A stretch of 64,000 nt of DNA from Fagopyrum homotropicum (taxonomy: Eukaryota; Streptophyta; Magnoliopsida; Caryophyllales; Polygonaceae). The stretch lies in assembly GCA_033239125.1 (NCBI GenBank), contig BSWB01000005.1, positions 116,808,494-116,872,493 on the forward strand, given 5' to 3'. The notes beneath the pieces are model-generated. The model searched no databases and had not been told where the DNA came from. It was given only the letters and a program-made list of their open reading frames with translations. Both the position numbers and the translations under genes were made by a program. Of this stretch, positions 24,349 through 36,683 are shown piece by piece (within the stretch, counting starts at the first letter, position 1; the number at the start of each line of letters is the position of its first letter).

Positions 24349-24459
24349 GAATACGATGAATTCTCCTTAGGGTTTCCCTCAACAGACGGCTCATATTAAT
24401 AAAAATATGATTTTACATAATTACATAGGTCAACCCTCTATATACAATAATTAATTACA
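24344..24459 (-). repeat. 3' LTR of the old copia element
   Basis: 116 bp. Collinear with 40790-40901 apart from scattered substitutions and one 4-bp gap. Confidence 0.8.
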
Positions 24460-24630
24460 TAATATGAGGTAGAACAGTGAGACTGGATCTAAAGTTTAAA
24501 ACAGTTGTCGGGGAAGGCTCTTTGTAAATATGTCTACATACTGAAAAGCCGAAGGTACGTGAAGAACTCTAACGTGACCACGGGCAACCTTATCTCTGAC
24601 GAAGTGAATGTCGATCTCAATATGCTTGGT

Positions 24631-26281
24631 CTATTGGTGTTGAACCGTGTTGCAAGCAAGATAAGTAGCAGAGATGTTGTCATTGTATACAATAGTTGCC
24701 TTGGCAAGCGGGCAATGTAGCTCAAGCAAAAGGTTACGCAGACATGAACATTCTGAAACAACGTTGGTAACTCCTCTATACTCTACTTTTGCACTAGGCC
24801 TAGAGACTACAAATTGCCTTTTGGTAGACCAAGAGATTAGAATGTCATTGAAGAAGACACAATAACTTGAGGTTGAAAGGCGTGTATCAAGGCCCCCTGC
24901 CCATTCGGCATCTGTATAGGCAATGACATCAGATTTCGGAGAAAGAGAGATGGTGATACCTAATGATGACATACGTGCCAGAGATGTAACGTATGATGTG
25001 CTTGAGAGCAGCAAAATGAGCTTCCCTGGGGTCGTGCATAAAAAGGCACACTTGATGAACTACAAAACTGATGTCAGGTCGTGTGAAGGTGAGATACTGA
25101 AGCACCCCATCCAGACTTCGATACAGTGTCGGATCACTAATAGCTAGACTAGATGAAGCACTTAATTTGACAAACGTTTCAGCAAGAGTAACAGCTTGTT
25201 TGTAGTTAGTCATCTTTGCCGGTTCAACAATCTCACGAGCATATTTATCCTAAGATAAGAATAAACCAGAGGATGTCCGACGAATAGATATGCGCAAGAA
25301 GTAGAATAGAAGGCCTAAGTCTTTAAGTGCATATTTTGTACTTAGTAGCAGTATCAGATGCTTGCGTAAAGTGTCAGAAGAAGTAGTAAGGATAATGTCA
25401 TCGACATATAAAAGTAGGTAGGCGGCGTCAGATCTGTGACGGTAGATAAAGAGGGATGAGTCTCTCTTACATCCGATGAAACCAATTTGCAGCAGGAAGC
25501 CTGTGAAATGCTGAAACCAGGCTCTAGGTGCCTACTTAAGGCCGTACATAAACTTCTATAATAGACATACATGATTAGGCCTAGAGGAGTCACGAAAACC
25601 AGGAGGCTGAAACATATATACCGTCGCATTCAAATGCCCATGAAGGAAGGCATTTTGAACGTCAAGTTGATGGATGGACCAAGATCGAGAAACGGAAATG
25701 CTGAGTACAATTTTGATTGTGGCTGGTTTAACAACAAGACTGAAAGTCTCATCGCAGTCAACGCCAACCTGCTAAGAGCAGCCATTCGCAACCAAGCGGG
25801 CCTTGTATTGTTCAAGTGAACCATCAGACTTGTACTTATGCCGAAAAGGCCACATACATCTCACAATATTAGCCCGAGAAGGACGAGGAACCAGAATCCA
25901 AGTCTTATTCTACATAAGGGCTCGATATTCGTCAAGCATGATACCGTTCCACTGCGGGTCTTGGAGGGCTACATTGTGGGATTTTGGTAAGGATTATATT
26001 TTGGTGGCAGAAACGGAAAGGTCAAAGACCGGTTTTGGTTTGATTATTCCGGACTTACTGCGGGTGTGAGGTCGGGTTTGGGGCAACCCTCTATTTGAAG
26101 GAGAGTGAGTTGGACAAAGCAGATGGGGGTAGGTCCGGTTATTAGGTGTGGGATGGCCGGGCTGGACAAAGCATATGGGCCGGTAATGATGGGTGGGCCC
26201 GAAATTGAGGGAGGTAAAGGGTGCGTTGGGGTGTGGGTGGGAGATGGGCTGAAACAGCCTGGGCTAGGAGTTAGATGTGAA
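24631..26281 (-). pseudogene. Copia RNase H, reverse transcriptase and proline-rich spacer (broken)
   Basis: Read on the minus strand: a Pro/Ser-rich integrase-RT spacer (26281 down to about 25950), RT pieces including GFLLQIGFIGCKRDSSLF and the YVDD box (LLYVDDIILT, near 25400), then TLYRSLDGVLQYLTFTRPD (24929-25213) and RNase H text YTDAEWAGGLDTRLSTS with KVEYRG (24631-25014). Stops and frameshifts separate the pieces. Confidence 0.8.
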
Positions 26282-26429
26282 CAGTGACGGCCACAAGATT
26301 TCTAAAGGGGATTAAATTATCAATATCAAAAATATCTATGGAAAAAATTGTTTCACATTAGACAGTTGTAATCAAGCAAATTTTGCATATATAGTATCAA
26401 CAAGTAATTGGAATCACAATTCACCTTTT

Positions 26430-27482
26430 GATGCCTGTATTTATCTCTTATTGCCATTAAGTTGCCACCCTTTTTTTCGCAATTGCAAATCATGTAATAT
26501 ACGAACACATACTTCCAATTGATACGGTGAGTATTCGGAATATTCCTGCAAGGTCGAATCCTACAAAATTGCACATTGATTTTGAGTTCCACAAGATACA
26601 AGAGTGTAAAAGGCTGCCGGAAATTATAAAGAACAAATGCTTACCCAAGGATGTCTACTTGGATCTAATGTGAACTTTGCAACAAAGATGGCTGCAGCTG
26701 CAACCAAAGATGGTAGAAACTGGATGCATCCATAGTCCACCAAGCTTAGCTCAGCCACGTAATACCCAAGAAACTCAAATTGCATATTTGTAGTCTGCAT
26801 ATGGCAAGATCATTTAGAATACTTACAATTTTAAGCTAGTCTTGAGAACCCATGGAAATATAGAGTAACTAATCAAATGGACAACTTACTTCCAAGTTTT
26901 CTTGTGCAACTTTGGTGAATTTCCTCAAAAACGTTTTTACTGTAGGATTCCCCATCTCAAAGCTAAGAGGTTTCAGAACATCTGATTCCATGCTTACCAC
27001 CTTCCCAATTCCACAGATGAATGTACTCAGTATTTACAAAACTCTATCAAACGCAAATAAGAAACTAGCAAAGGAAACAAGTATGTTTCTCCTCCTTGGT
27101 ATAGGTATTATCCGTTATCTAGCAAAAATATTGCACTTGAGGAGGATTTATCTCTCCATACTTCCTATACAATGAAAAACCCCAAGCACAATGTAAGCAT
27201 ACAAATGGAGAAAACCCCAATAAATGAGCAAAATGGAGGAATAGGATCATAGATTCATACGATGCAATTAGCATTGACGAAACACCAACTAGCTAAGGTC
27301 TTCTCCGATTGACAACATTAGTGGATAAGTATCGATCTAGGTAGGATACAACCTAGTAAAGAGTATCAAATTCCAACTTGTACGCATTAGCAACCTCCAC
27401 CAACCAATCCACTAATACCCCTATCATATTTGCACTAACGTCCTTCTGAACTTTCTCAATGTAATTTCCCAGTGGCCGTCTT
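26430..27482 (-). pseudogene. Captured cyclin A3-like gene fragment
   Basis: Minus-strand pieces in collinear cyclin order: RPLGNYIEKVQKDVSAN with GVLVDWLVEVANAYKLEFDTLY (27355-27482), then SKYEEI-like YRKYGEINPPQVQYFC with ITDNTYTKEE (about 27085-27175), then VVSMESDVLKPLSFEMGNPT with VKTFLRKFTKVAQENLE (about 26891-27000), then MQFEFLGYYVAELSLVDYG with FLPSLVAAAAIFVAKF and HPW (26645-26795), then YSPYQLEVCVRILHDLQLRK and MAIRDKYRHQK (about 26430-26555). Intron-like gaps with GT/AG edges lie between pieces, so genomic DNA was captured. An internal stop, a frameshift and the loss of part of the cyclin box make it non-functional. The match is to the A3 subgroup. Confidence 0.8.
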
Positions 27483-27599
27483 TTTAGTTCTTTCTACAAA
27501 AATCAGAACAAAGAGAACTTCAAAAACCCTAAATTCTAGATCAAAGTCTAGAAATAAGATTCAAGCAAACTCGTATTAAAACATTCAAGCAGTCATTTG

Positions 27600-28098
27600 G
27601 TGCCCTGATCAAGGGTAGCATTGGCTCGTTGAGTCTCTGGTGGAGTCGTTGGCACTGGTGGCCTTAGGGGGGGTAGGCCCGGAAGGGTGGGGCAGCCACC
27701 GGTGGAAAGACCGAAGACGGCAAAGCCGACGAGTCTGCGGCTGCGAGAGTGCAAGATCGGGGCCGGGAAGGAAAGACGTCGCCGATGATGTCGCTGGGCA
27801 CTGGAGTCACAGTCGTTGGTGGCTTGCTGAGCAGTGGAAAGGCCGGCGGCAAAGCCTGCGGCCGCGGTTTCTGTGCGAGACTGGGGCCGGGACGCGAAGC
27901 CTGCGAGAGTCGGGAAGAGACTCGGGAGGAAAGACGTGAAGCGCGAGAGTGACTGCAAAGTGAAAACCCTTAACCCTTTTCTGGAAAAATTTTTCATTCT
28001 CCACATTCCACAAACGACATCATTTTGTAAATTAAAAAAAAAAAAATTCCTGGAGGGTCGGGCAGCTGCCCCACCCTACCCTCCCCTAAGGCCGCCAC
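27600..28098. other. GC-rich terminal segment of the hAT-like element
   Basis: The base composition changes sharply to G/C-rich within an AT-rich region. Long frames occur on both strands only because stops are rare at this composition. None shows a domain. Confidence 0.45.
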
Positions 28099-29264
28099 TA
28101 ATTGTGGATGGTGAAGCGTTGGGCCGGAGGGAGCTAAAGTTGGGCCAGAGGGAGGTAACGCTAGGCTAGAGGGTGTTGGGCCAGAGGAGGTGAAGCGTTG
28201 GGTTGGGGAAGGTAGCTCTCTGCCAAAGTGGTTTGGGCTGGTGAACTGCGCAAGGGAACTGTGGGCCTGAGATGCCATTTCAGCATGGTAGGGGACGGAT
28301 CCAAATCATCTGGAAAAATGGGTGAGGGTGACGCAAGGGAGGAGGTGGCAAACGGGAAGACGGACTCATCAAAAGTTATACGACGAGAGAGAATAATTTT
28401 ATTTGTGGCTAACTCTAAACATTTATACCCTCGATGATGAGTTGGGTACCCGATAAAAACACACGGAGTGGAGCGGTGTTGAAGTTTGTAGGAGATGGTT
28501 GCGCTTTGATTTGGATAACAAAGGAAACTGAAGACACGAAGATGATCATAGGAAGATGTTGTTGAGTACAACACTTGGGTGGGTGGCCGATTTTGAATTG
28601 TGGTGGAGGGTAAGATGTTGAGGATGTAGCAGGATGTTTTCAAGGCATGGGAACAATAAGAAACGGGAAGAGATGCATGGAAAACGGATCATGTTTGTTA
28701 TGGTACGAATGATACATTCAGCTTTACCATTTTGAGGAGAGGTATAGGGACAAGAGAAGCGGAAATTGATCCCGTGAGAGGTGAAGAAGCTGTGAAAACT
28801 AGAGGTATTGAACTCTCTACCCATGTCGCATTGGAAAGTTTTAATAGCACAATTGAACCGAGTCTTTACAAGTCGGTGAAATTGCACAAAACGATCAAAC
28901 ACTTGAGACTTAAATTTGATGGAAAAGATCCATAGAAAGTGCGAGAAATCATAAAAAAAAAAAGGAGGTAGTATTTGAAACCCTCCTTGCTTTCAATTGA
29001 TGAGGTCCAAAGATCGCTATGAATGATATCAAAAGGTGCAAAAGTAGTGGTAATAGACTCAAATGGAAGTTTATGATATTCCTAGTTGACATGCATGACA
29101 TAGAGAGGAAAATTTCTCCTTATTACAACGAAAAGAAGCAGAATTGTGAAGAAAGTCTAGAATAGAAGCTCTAGGATGACCTAGACGAGCGTGCCAAAGA
29201 CTTGGTGACTCTATGGAAAGAGCGTGGGCATGTGAAGACCCGGTGACAGGATAAAGTTCCCCTG
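28099..29264 (-). pseudogene. Copia integrase part of the old element (broken)
   Basis: The minus strand reads the GAG-pre-integrase SLWHARLGHPRASILDFLHN (about 29190), an integrase core with FQCDMGREF and the glutamate region YTSPQNGKAECIIR (28546-28902), and the C-terminal DHLRVFSFLCYPNQSATISY, PCVFIGYPTHHRGYKCL (28161-28643). The frame is interrupted. It continues directly into 39294 once the gypsy insertion is removed (SSG + ELYPVTGSS). Confidence 0.82.
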
Positions 29265-30961
29265 TGTAACGGTCAAAAATAAAAAATGGCCTAATCGGGA
29301 ATTTTAAGAAATTAAACGGGTTTAACGGAATTAAACCCTAGAGAAAAATAAAATAAATGGAAATGGATAAATTTCCGAAAGTCAAGCCATGGAAAATCAT
29401 TATTTTATGTTATGAAGGATTCCCAAAAGTTTCGTAAAATTATATCGACTTTGGTATGTCGGTGTAATTTCTTATAAGGAATTTGGGTAAAAAGTGTAAA
29501 AATGAAAATAAAAAGGTAAAATGTATAAATTGACAAGATAAATATGAATGTCTGCAAATGTTATACGTGTGAGAAGGAGTACAAATTGTAGGCTGATTAA
29601 TCTTCATCATCAATTACCCTTGGGCACCAAGCAAACTTTGGGGGTAGGAGGTACGTAAAAACTAAAGGAAGAAGAGAGTTGAGAGAGCTCTAGGAGCTGG
29701 GAAAACCAAGTTAAACCAAGCAGCCAACACCACCACCTTGTAGCCACCACTTCCACCATCACTCACCACCAGTAGTTGGCCGGAGAAGTCGCCGGAGAGG
29801 TCGCCGGAATCTGCAGAAAAAAGGGGAAACTTATATAAGGTATGCATATGGAGGTTGATTTGAGAAATACATTTAAGGTACCAAAACTCCATGAAAAGCC
29901 ACCAAATTTTAACCCTATATACTTTGAGCTGCTAGGAAGAAGAATATATGATCAGATGTTGGTTTGGTTGCCTGAGTTGTAAGTTATAGCATGAAGAAGG
30001 TAGATCGAAAAAGCTGTTTGCGGAGTTTTCGATATGAGCTGTTAACTTGCTGCAATTATTTAAATGCCTTCCCATGGTCCGATCTTGCTGAATTTTTGAT
30101 ATGTTTTAGTACTAACAGTCTCCTATATCATATTTAAATTTGGGATCGATCTAACGGTGGGATCAAAAGTTACATGGGTTACATTAAAACGAAATGAGGT
30201 TACTTGTCCAGTTTTTTGTTGAAAGGTTGTGCAAAATAGTACGAACTTTAAGGCATTTAACAGCAAGTGAAGTGAGGAATGTGGATGCATAAAGAAAGTG
30301 TCAGAGGAGGAAGGCATCATGTCATATACGTTGAAGATGGAGTTGTTGTCTACGGTGGATGCCGCCATGCCTTACGTTTCTTTCAACATGTTAACGTTAA
30401 CGCTTACAACACGTAACCAAATTCAACAATATCGTTAGTAATACCCACTCCTTAATTATACATAGAGTTAATTCTAACTCTACTCAACAACTTCTCCCAC
30501 GCAACCTTGTGGATTAGCATACATAACTAAGGTAAACAATCTATCTAAGTCTTATGAGGGTTGTTTGGTACATATATAGGTACGAGAAAGGAGGATAGTC
30601 CGAGTGGGAATCGGACTCAATAACTAGTCGCGAGGTTTATCTTATTCGCAAGGTAAGTGTATATGAATTACACTTGCTTAATATATGTTATGTATTTAAT
30701 ATGCTATGATTTTATGCATGCTTGAGCGTATATATATGTTTGTTATGATTGTATGCATGCTTATATGTATATGAGTGAGACGATGATGATGACTTGATAT
30801 TCCTTATGAAAGCATGCATGAGGTACATGAGATGACAGTGGAAAGAATGTGATGAAAGAATATGATGAAAGCATGAAATTGAGTTATGATATGAAAGTGA
30901 TAATATAGGATGGTAATTGATTAATTAGCCCAACTGGGTCCCGCACGGGTTTCCGGGGGAC

Positions 30962-31166
30962 GAGGTCGCTACCTGATCTACAGGGGGCCTCAGAGGTCGC
31001 TACCTGATCTACAGGGGGCCTCAAGATAAGAAAAACAGCCAGAGGTCGCTACCTGATCTACAGGGGGCCTCAAGATAAGAAAAATAGTCCAAGATCGCAA
31101 CCTAATCTACAGGGGGTCTTAGGACAAGATGGCCGAGGTCGCTACCTGATCTACAAGGGGCCTATG
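30962..31166 (+). repeat. 30-bp tandem repeats inside the 5' LTR
   Basis: About five copies of a 30-bp unit (GAGGTCGCTACCTGATCTAC plus AGGGGGCCTC), first two contiguous, later ones separated by AAGATAAGAAAAA-type spacers. The fourth copy is diverged. The same array is in the 3' LTR. Confidence 0.9.
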
Positions 31167-31786
31167 ACGCTATCGGGTTGGCCAACCGAAAGAAAAAAAA
31201 AAGAAAGAAAGAAAAGAAATACGAAAGCAATGAGAAAATATATCGTACGATCAGTTGGGGCTAGTTAGTTAATTATCACCTATGCATCGATGCGATCGAG
31301 TCTAGCATGTTATATGTTATGTTATGATGTGATGAGATGATATGTTTATATGTGATGTGTGATAACATGCTTGAATGTTTATGTGAAATGTGATATGAAT
31401 GGTTTTGGAATGATATGTGAATGTGGATATGTATGTGTGCTTGGAAATGTGAGGAAGGGTATAGAGTGTCCTTTGGGGACGGAATATTAGATACTTATAT
31501 ATATTGGGAGAGTGCGATTTGTATACCCTTACTGAGCGTGTGGCTCATTGTTGTTATATCCACATATTTTTCAGCTACTCAGACTCGGCCTAACCAAGGC
31601 AAGGACGTTGGACCCAACACCTGGATTTGAGATCATATTAGGTGGGCTGTTATGGGATGCTACCGCCTAGGATGTTTTGCATGGTTTTAAAACAGTTGTA
31701 TTTTTATTAAACAGGGTTTTATGACGTATGTTAGTATGTATATATGTGGTGAAGATGGTTGTAAGATAAAGTTTTAAAATTTTACG

Positions 31787-31852
31787 TTTTCCGCTTTTCC
31801 GCTTTTCCGCTTTTCCGCTTTTCCGCTTTTCCGCTTTTCCGCTTTTCCGCTT
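31787..31852 (+). repeat. TTTTCCGC octamer array in the 5' LTR
   Basis: Eight consecutive copies of an 8-bp unit. The 3' LTR has about three. Confidence 0.92.
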
Positions 31853-31917
31853 ATTGCTTTAAACAGGGTTAATTAACTGGTAATCAACTAGAAATGAAAT
31901 AGGTGTCACATTTTGGT

Positions 31918-31929
31918 TGGTATCAGAGC
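31918..31929 (+). other. Primer-binding site of the gypsy element
   Basis: TGGTATCAGAGC, complementary to the initiator Met tRNA, seven bases after the LTR end. Confidence 0.9.
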
Positions 31930-31995
31930 AGGGATATGATTCCTTGGCTTGGGTGTGGGAAGTTTTCTGAAAATTTTGCTTCGATTTTCTTTTAG

Positions 31996-34900
31996 ATGGC
32001 GGAGCACGGCCATGAAGGGTCCACAGAGTCTGTAGGGGGTGATCAGGAGCACCAGAAAGAGGTGCCAGTTCATGTAGTACCACCACCCCCAGGTATAACA
32101 GGCATACCAGAGCTTGTGGCTTATTTGAGAGAGCTCATACCACCACAACCGCAACCACAGCCAGCACCTCAACATGGTATTATTCCTGTTGAGATGGACA
32201 AGAACTTTGAGAAGATTCGCCGGCAGGGGGCGAAACCCTTCGAGGGGACTACGGATCCCTTAGTTGCAGAGGAGTGGTTGAGGGATACAGAGCCTATTCT
32301 TGATAGGATTATATGCCCTACTGAGAGGAGGGTTCAGTACGCTGTGTCATTGCTTGTGGGAGCAGCGAGAGATTGGTGGGACACAGTTCCACACGGTCGG
32401 GATATACCCCCACTCCTGACTTGGGAAGACTTCCTTAGGGAGTTTTCCGAGAGATATACTCCACCTGCCTATACAGAGAAGAAGAAGATTGAGTTCATGG
32501 AACTCAAGCAGGGAGGCATGTCCATTGCCGATTACGAGGTACAGTTCACTAGATTATCTCGATATGCTCGTGAGGAGGTTGATACTGATATTAAGAAGAG
32601 AAACAAGTTTGAAAGAGGGCTGAATTTGGAGATTAGGAAGAAGTTTGCTACTCGGCCCTTGTCTTATTCTCTCCTCATTGATTCCGCCACTCGAGCGGAG
32701 GAGATGGTCTTGGAGAAGAAGGCTTTGACGGGAAAGAGACAGAAGACCGGGCAGAGTAGTAGTGCATCACCATCTGGCTCGCGATCTTTTGTACCCAGAA
32801 GTTACAGTGGACCACCTAGGGGACAGAGAGGTGGTTATCATGGATATAGAGGTTCATGGAGTGGAGGCAGTAGATCAAGTGCTCCAGCCCCTACCACATC
32901 AGCTTCAGGATCCTATCGTCCACCGATTATATGTTATATGTGCCACCAACCTGGGCACATAGCCCGAGAGTGTCGGAATAGGTCTGGATTACCGACACCG
33001 AGTACAGCTAGTAGCGTTGGAGACAATGCTCAGAGAGGTTCTGGTTCAGGTCGAGGTAGAGGTAGAGGTTATGGTCAAGGTGGATATTCCCAACAGACAT
33101 CTTCCAGACCACCTGCACCACAACCTCAGGGTCAGGCACAAGCTCGAGTATATGCTTTGGCTGGCGAGGATGCAGCTAAGACTACAGATGTCATTACCGG
33201 TAGGATTCTTGTCTCTGGCTTGTTAGCTTATGTTTTGATTGATCCTGGATCTACATGCTCTTTTGTATCTGAGTCTTTTGCTTTAAGATTGGGAAGGGTA
33301 GCTGAACCCTTAGGTTATATCATTAGAGTCTCGATGCCAGCGGGGGAGACCTTGACTGTTGATATGTGTGTGAGATCTTGCCCCATAGTTATAACTGACC
33401 GAGAATTTGTAGCTGACCTTATACCGTTATCTTTGAGAGAGTTTGATGTGATATTGGGTATGGATTGGTTATCCACCCATAGAGCCTTGATAGACTGTTA
33501 TGCGAAGGAAGTAATCAAGGAGACAAATGGGTTGAGGGAAGTGATTTTCACCGGTGAGAGGAATGTTATTCCTACTTGCCTCATATCTGCAGTAACAGCT
33601 TTGAGATTACTTCGGGAAGGATGTCAGGCTTATCTGGCTAGTGTGTCAGATTCTGCTATTGTTAGCCCCGGAGTATCTGAGGTGGATGTTGTCAGAAAAT
33701 TTCCTGAAGTTTTCCTTGATGATTTACCTGGTTTACCTCCAAGTAGAGAGGTAGACTTTGAGATTGAGACATTACCCGGTGCAACACCGATATCAATTGC
33801 TCCTTACAGGATTGCTCCGCTAGAGCTAAAGGAATTGAAGAAACAGCTAGAAGAGTTGCTCGAGAAGGGTTTTATACGCCCGAGTATTTCTCCTTGGGGT
33901 GCACCAGTGCTTTTTGTGAAGAAGAAAGATGGTAGTTTACGATTGTGCATAGACTACCGTCAGCTGAACAAAATCACAATCAAGAACAAGTATCCCTTAC
34001 CGAGGATAGAGGACTTGCTTGATCAATTAAGGGGTGCTACAGTATTTTCAAAGATTGAACTTCGATCGGGATACTGGCAGTTGAGGATAGCAGAGAATTC
34101 AATACCGAAGACAGCTTTTCGTACTCGGTATGGACACTATGAGTTTACAGTTATGCATTTTGGGTTGACGAATGCACCTGCAGCATTCATGGCGTTGATG
34201 AACTCGATCTTCCAACCTTATCTAGATCAGTTTGTCGTGGTCTTCATTGATGATATCTTCATATATTCCCAAGATGCAGATACTCATAGAGAACATCTGA
34301 GACGTATCTTAGGGATTTTGAGGGAGAGACAATTGTATGTGAAGTTCAGCAAGTGCGAGTTTTGGACGGATCAGATTGCCTTTCTAGGGCATGTGATATC
34401 ACGAGATGGTATACAACCTGATCCATCCAAGATCAAGGCTATTACAGAATGGGAAATTCCGAAGAGCATTACGGAGATTCACAGCTTCTTAGGACTGGCG
34501 GGTTATTACAGGAGGTTTGTAAAGAACTTCTCGATTATCGTGCGCCCATTGACTAACTTGCTAAAGAAGAATCAGCAGTTTATATGGGATAACAGTTGTC
34601 AAGAGAGCTTTGAAGAACTTAAGAAAAGATTGACTACGTTCCCTATTCTGGTTGTACCCTCAGATAAAGGTAACTTTGTGGTTTACACCGACGCATCTAG
34701 GAGTGGCTTAGGAGGAGTTCTAATGCAGGAAGGGAAGGTAATAGCTTATACATCTAGACAGTTGAGACCTCATGAGCAGAACTACCCTACACACGACCTA
34801 GAGCTTGCTGCTATAGTTCATGCTCTTAAGAACTGGAGGCACTATCTTTATGGTGATACATTTCCGGTGTTTACCGACCATAAAAGCCTGAAGTATATTC

Positions 34901-36573
34901 CCACTCATAGGGATCTGAATCTGAGGCAGAGAAGATGGATGGAGTTACTCAAGGATTATGATTGCATTATAGAGTACCATCCAGGAAAGGCGAATGTGGT
35001 AGCTGACGCTCTTAGCAGAAAGAGCAGTGACCAAGGCAGTAAGGTCAACTACAAAGTTGAGCATCTATTAGCTCTTAGAGTTATGAGAGTAGAGATGGAT
35101 GTAAGAGGATCCGAGTTGATAGCGAACATTCAGGTTAGACCGTTGATTCTCGATGAGATTTCAATTAGACAAGATGAGGATGATACATTGAAGAAGTTGA
35201 AAGCTAAAGTGGGAGATGCTACCACTACACACTTCCAGTTGTCTGATCAGGAAGTGTTATATACAGGTGCACGGATATGCGTGCCAAACATTGAGGAGTT
35301 AAAGAAGAAGCTACTTGAAGAGGCACATTCCTCGAGGTATTCCATGCATCTTGGGAGTACGAAGATGTTTAATGACCTGAGGAAGATCTATTGGTGGCCG
35401 AGGATGAGACGAGAGGTAGCTGATTTTGTGACTCGATGTCTAGTGTGTCAGCAAGTGAAGGCTGAACACCAAGCACCAGCAGGAAAATTACAATCTTTAT
35501 CAGTTCCTGAGTGGAAGTGGGAGCGGATTACAATGGATTTTGTGGTTGGACTTCCTAGGACTTTCAGAAAGAATGACACGGTATGGGTGATTGTAGACAG
35601 ATTGACGAAATCTGCCCACTTCTTACCGATGAGACAAGATAACTCCTTGGATGAGCTGGCAAAGTTGTATGTGAGAGAGATTGTTCGACTGCACGGAGTC
35701 CCTGTATCGATTGTATCCGATAGAGATCCGAGGTTTACCTCGCATTTCTGGGGAAGTCTGCAAACTGCCTTAGGTACAAGATTGCATTTCAGTACAGTAT
35801 TTCATCCTCAGACAGATGGACAATCAGAGAGAACGATTCAGACCTTGGAGGAGATGTTGAGATCTTGTGTTTTGGAGCTTAAAGGTAACTAGGATTCTAA
35901 CCTGCCATTGCTCGAATTTGCGTATAATAACAGTTTCCATTCAAGTATTGGTATGGCCCCTTACGAGGCCTTGTATGAAAGGAAGTGTCGCACACCTGTA
36001 TGTTGGGATTTTGAGGGCATGCGACAGATAGAGGGTCCCGAACTTGTACAACAGACAATAGAGAAAGTACAAGTAGTAAAGCAGTGCTTGAAGGCAGCAC
36101 AAGATCGTCAAAAGAGCTACTTTGATCGCCATAGACGAGAGATGACATATGAGATAGGCGATAGAGTGTTTTTGAAGGTATCTGCTTGGAGGGGAGTTAT
36201 GAAATTTGGTAGGCATGGGAAGTTAGCACCGAGATACATTGGTCCATATGAGATCTTAGAGAAGATCGGACCACTTACGTATAGATTGGCGTTACCACCA
36301 GAGTTATCAAGATTACATGACGTCTTTCACGTATCGGTGCTACGGAGGTATAGGTCAGATCCGAGTCATATCATTCCCGAACCTGAGATAGAAGTATCTG
36401 AGAACTTGTCCTACCCAGAAGAACCAGTTGAGGTTTTAAGCAAGCAGGTTCGAAGATTGAGAAACAAGGAGATTCCAATGGTGAAGGTCAGATGGGGACA
36501 TCATTCAGCTCGAGAGGCTACATGGGAAACCGAGCGAGATATGAGAGCTAGATACCCCTATCTTTTTGAGTAA
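31996..36573 (+). pseudogene. Gypsy Gag-Pol polyprotein with one nonsense codon and an altered RT catalytic residue
   Basis: One frame of 1526 codons, interrupted only by TAG at 35890-35892. At that place the family normally has Trp (KGN-stop-DSNLPLLEFAYNN). Order: retrotrans_gag (WWDTVPHGRD, about 130), zinc knuckle CYMCHQPGHIAREC (about 313), protease DPGSTCSF (about 417), RT with YRQLNKITIKNKYPLPRI and FIDD (Asp752-753), RNase H (YTDASRSGLGGVLMQ), integrase zinc domain (HLGSTK, CLVCQQ), DDE core (MDFVVGLP, SDRDPRF, Glu near QSERTIQ), and a C-terminal chromodomain (VRRLRNKEIPMVKVRWGHHS). The first RT aspartate of the usual FSKIDLRSGY is Glu688 here. Both changes argue that this copy cannot move on its own. 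Confidence 0.93.
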
Positions 36574-36683
36574 AAACCTCGAGAAAGTGTGATCCGGTTG
36601 TGCATCTTTTTGATATATCTACGAGTTTGGTTCTACATCCTTTCTTAAATTTCGGGACGAAATTTCTTAAAGTGGGAGATATT

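Larger units (their letters stand above)
26282..28098. mobile_element. hAT-like element carrying cyclin A3 exons
   Basis: It splits the copia integrase-RT spacer. The left end CAGTGACGGCC (26282 on) and the right-end reverse complement TAGTGGCGGCC are the plant hAT-type end. The right subterminal part is G/C-rich (GGGCAGCTGCCC palindrome). Flanks GATGTGAA and ATTGTGGA share 5 of 8 bases, a possible decayed duplication. A second GTGGCCTTAGGGG at 27657-27669 resembles the right end, so the 27650-28098 segment may itself be a smaller nested or duplicated unit. No transposase is seen. Confidence 0.55.
29265..31910 (+). repeat. 5' LTR of the gypsy element (2646 bp)
   Basis: TG...CA ends, about 99% collinear with 36684-39293 by eye. 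It holds two internal tandem arrays (30962-31166 and 31787-31852). Confidence 0.95.

Noticed and set aside
27593..28006. Long frames on both strands (up to 137 aa) as genes
   Set aside because: They arise from G/C-rich sequence with few stops inside a transposon end. They show no domains and overlap one another on both strands.
29662..30368. Small frames duplicated at 37085-37791
   Set aside because: They are duplicated only because both LTRs contain them. No domain and no coding signal.
30962..31166. Direct repeats with spacers that resemble a CRISPR array
   Set aside because: They lie inside a plant LTR, occur identically in the other LTR, have irregular or no spacers and no cas genes. 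They are LTR-internal tandem repeats.
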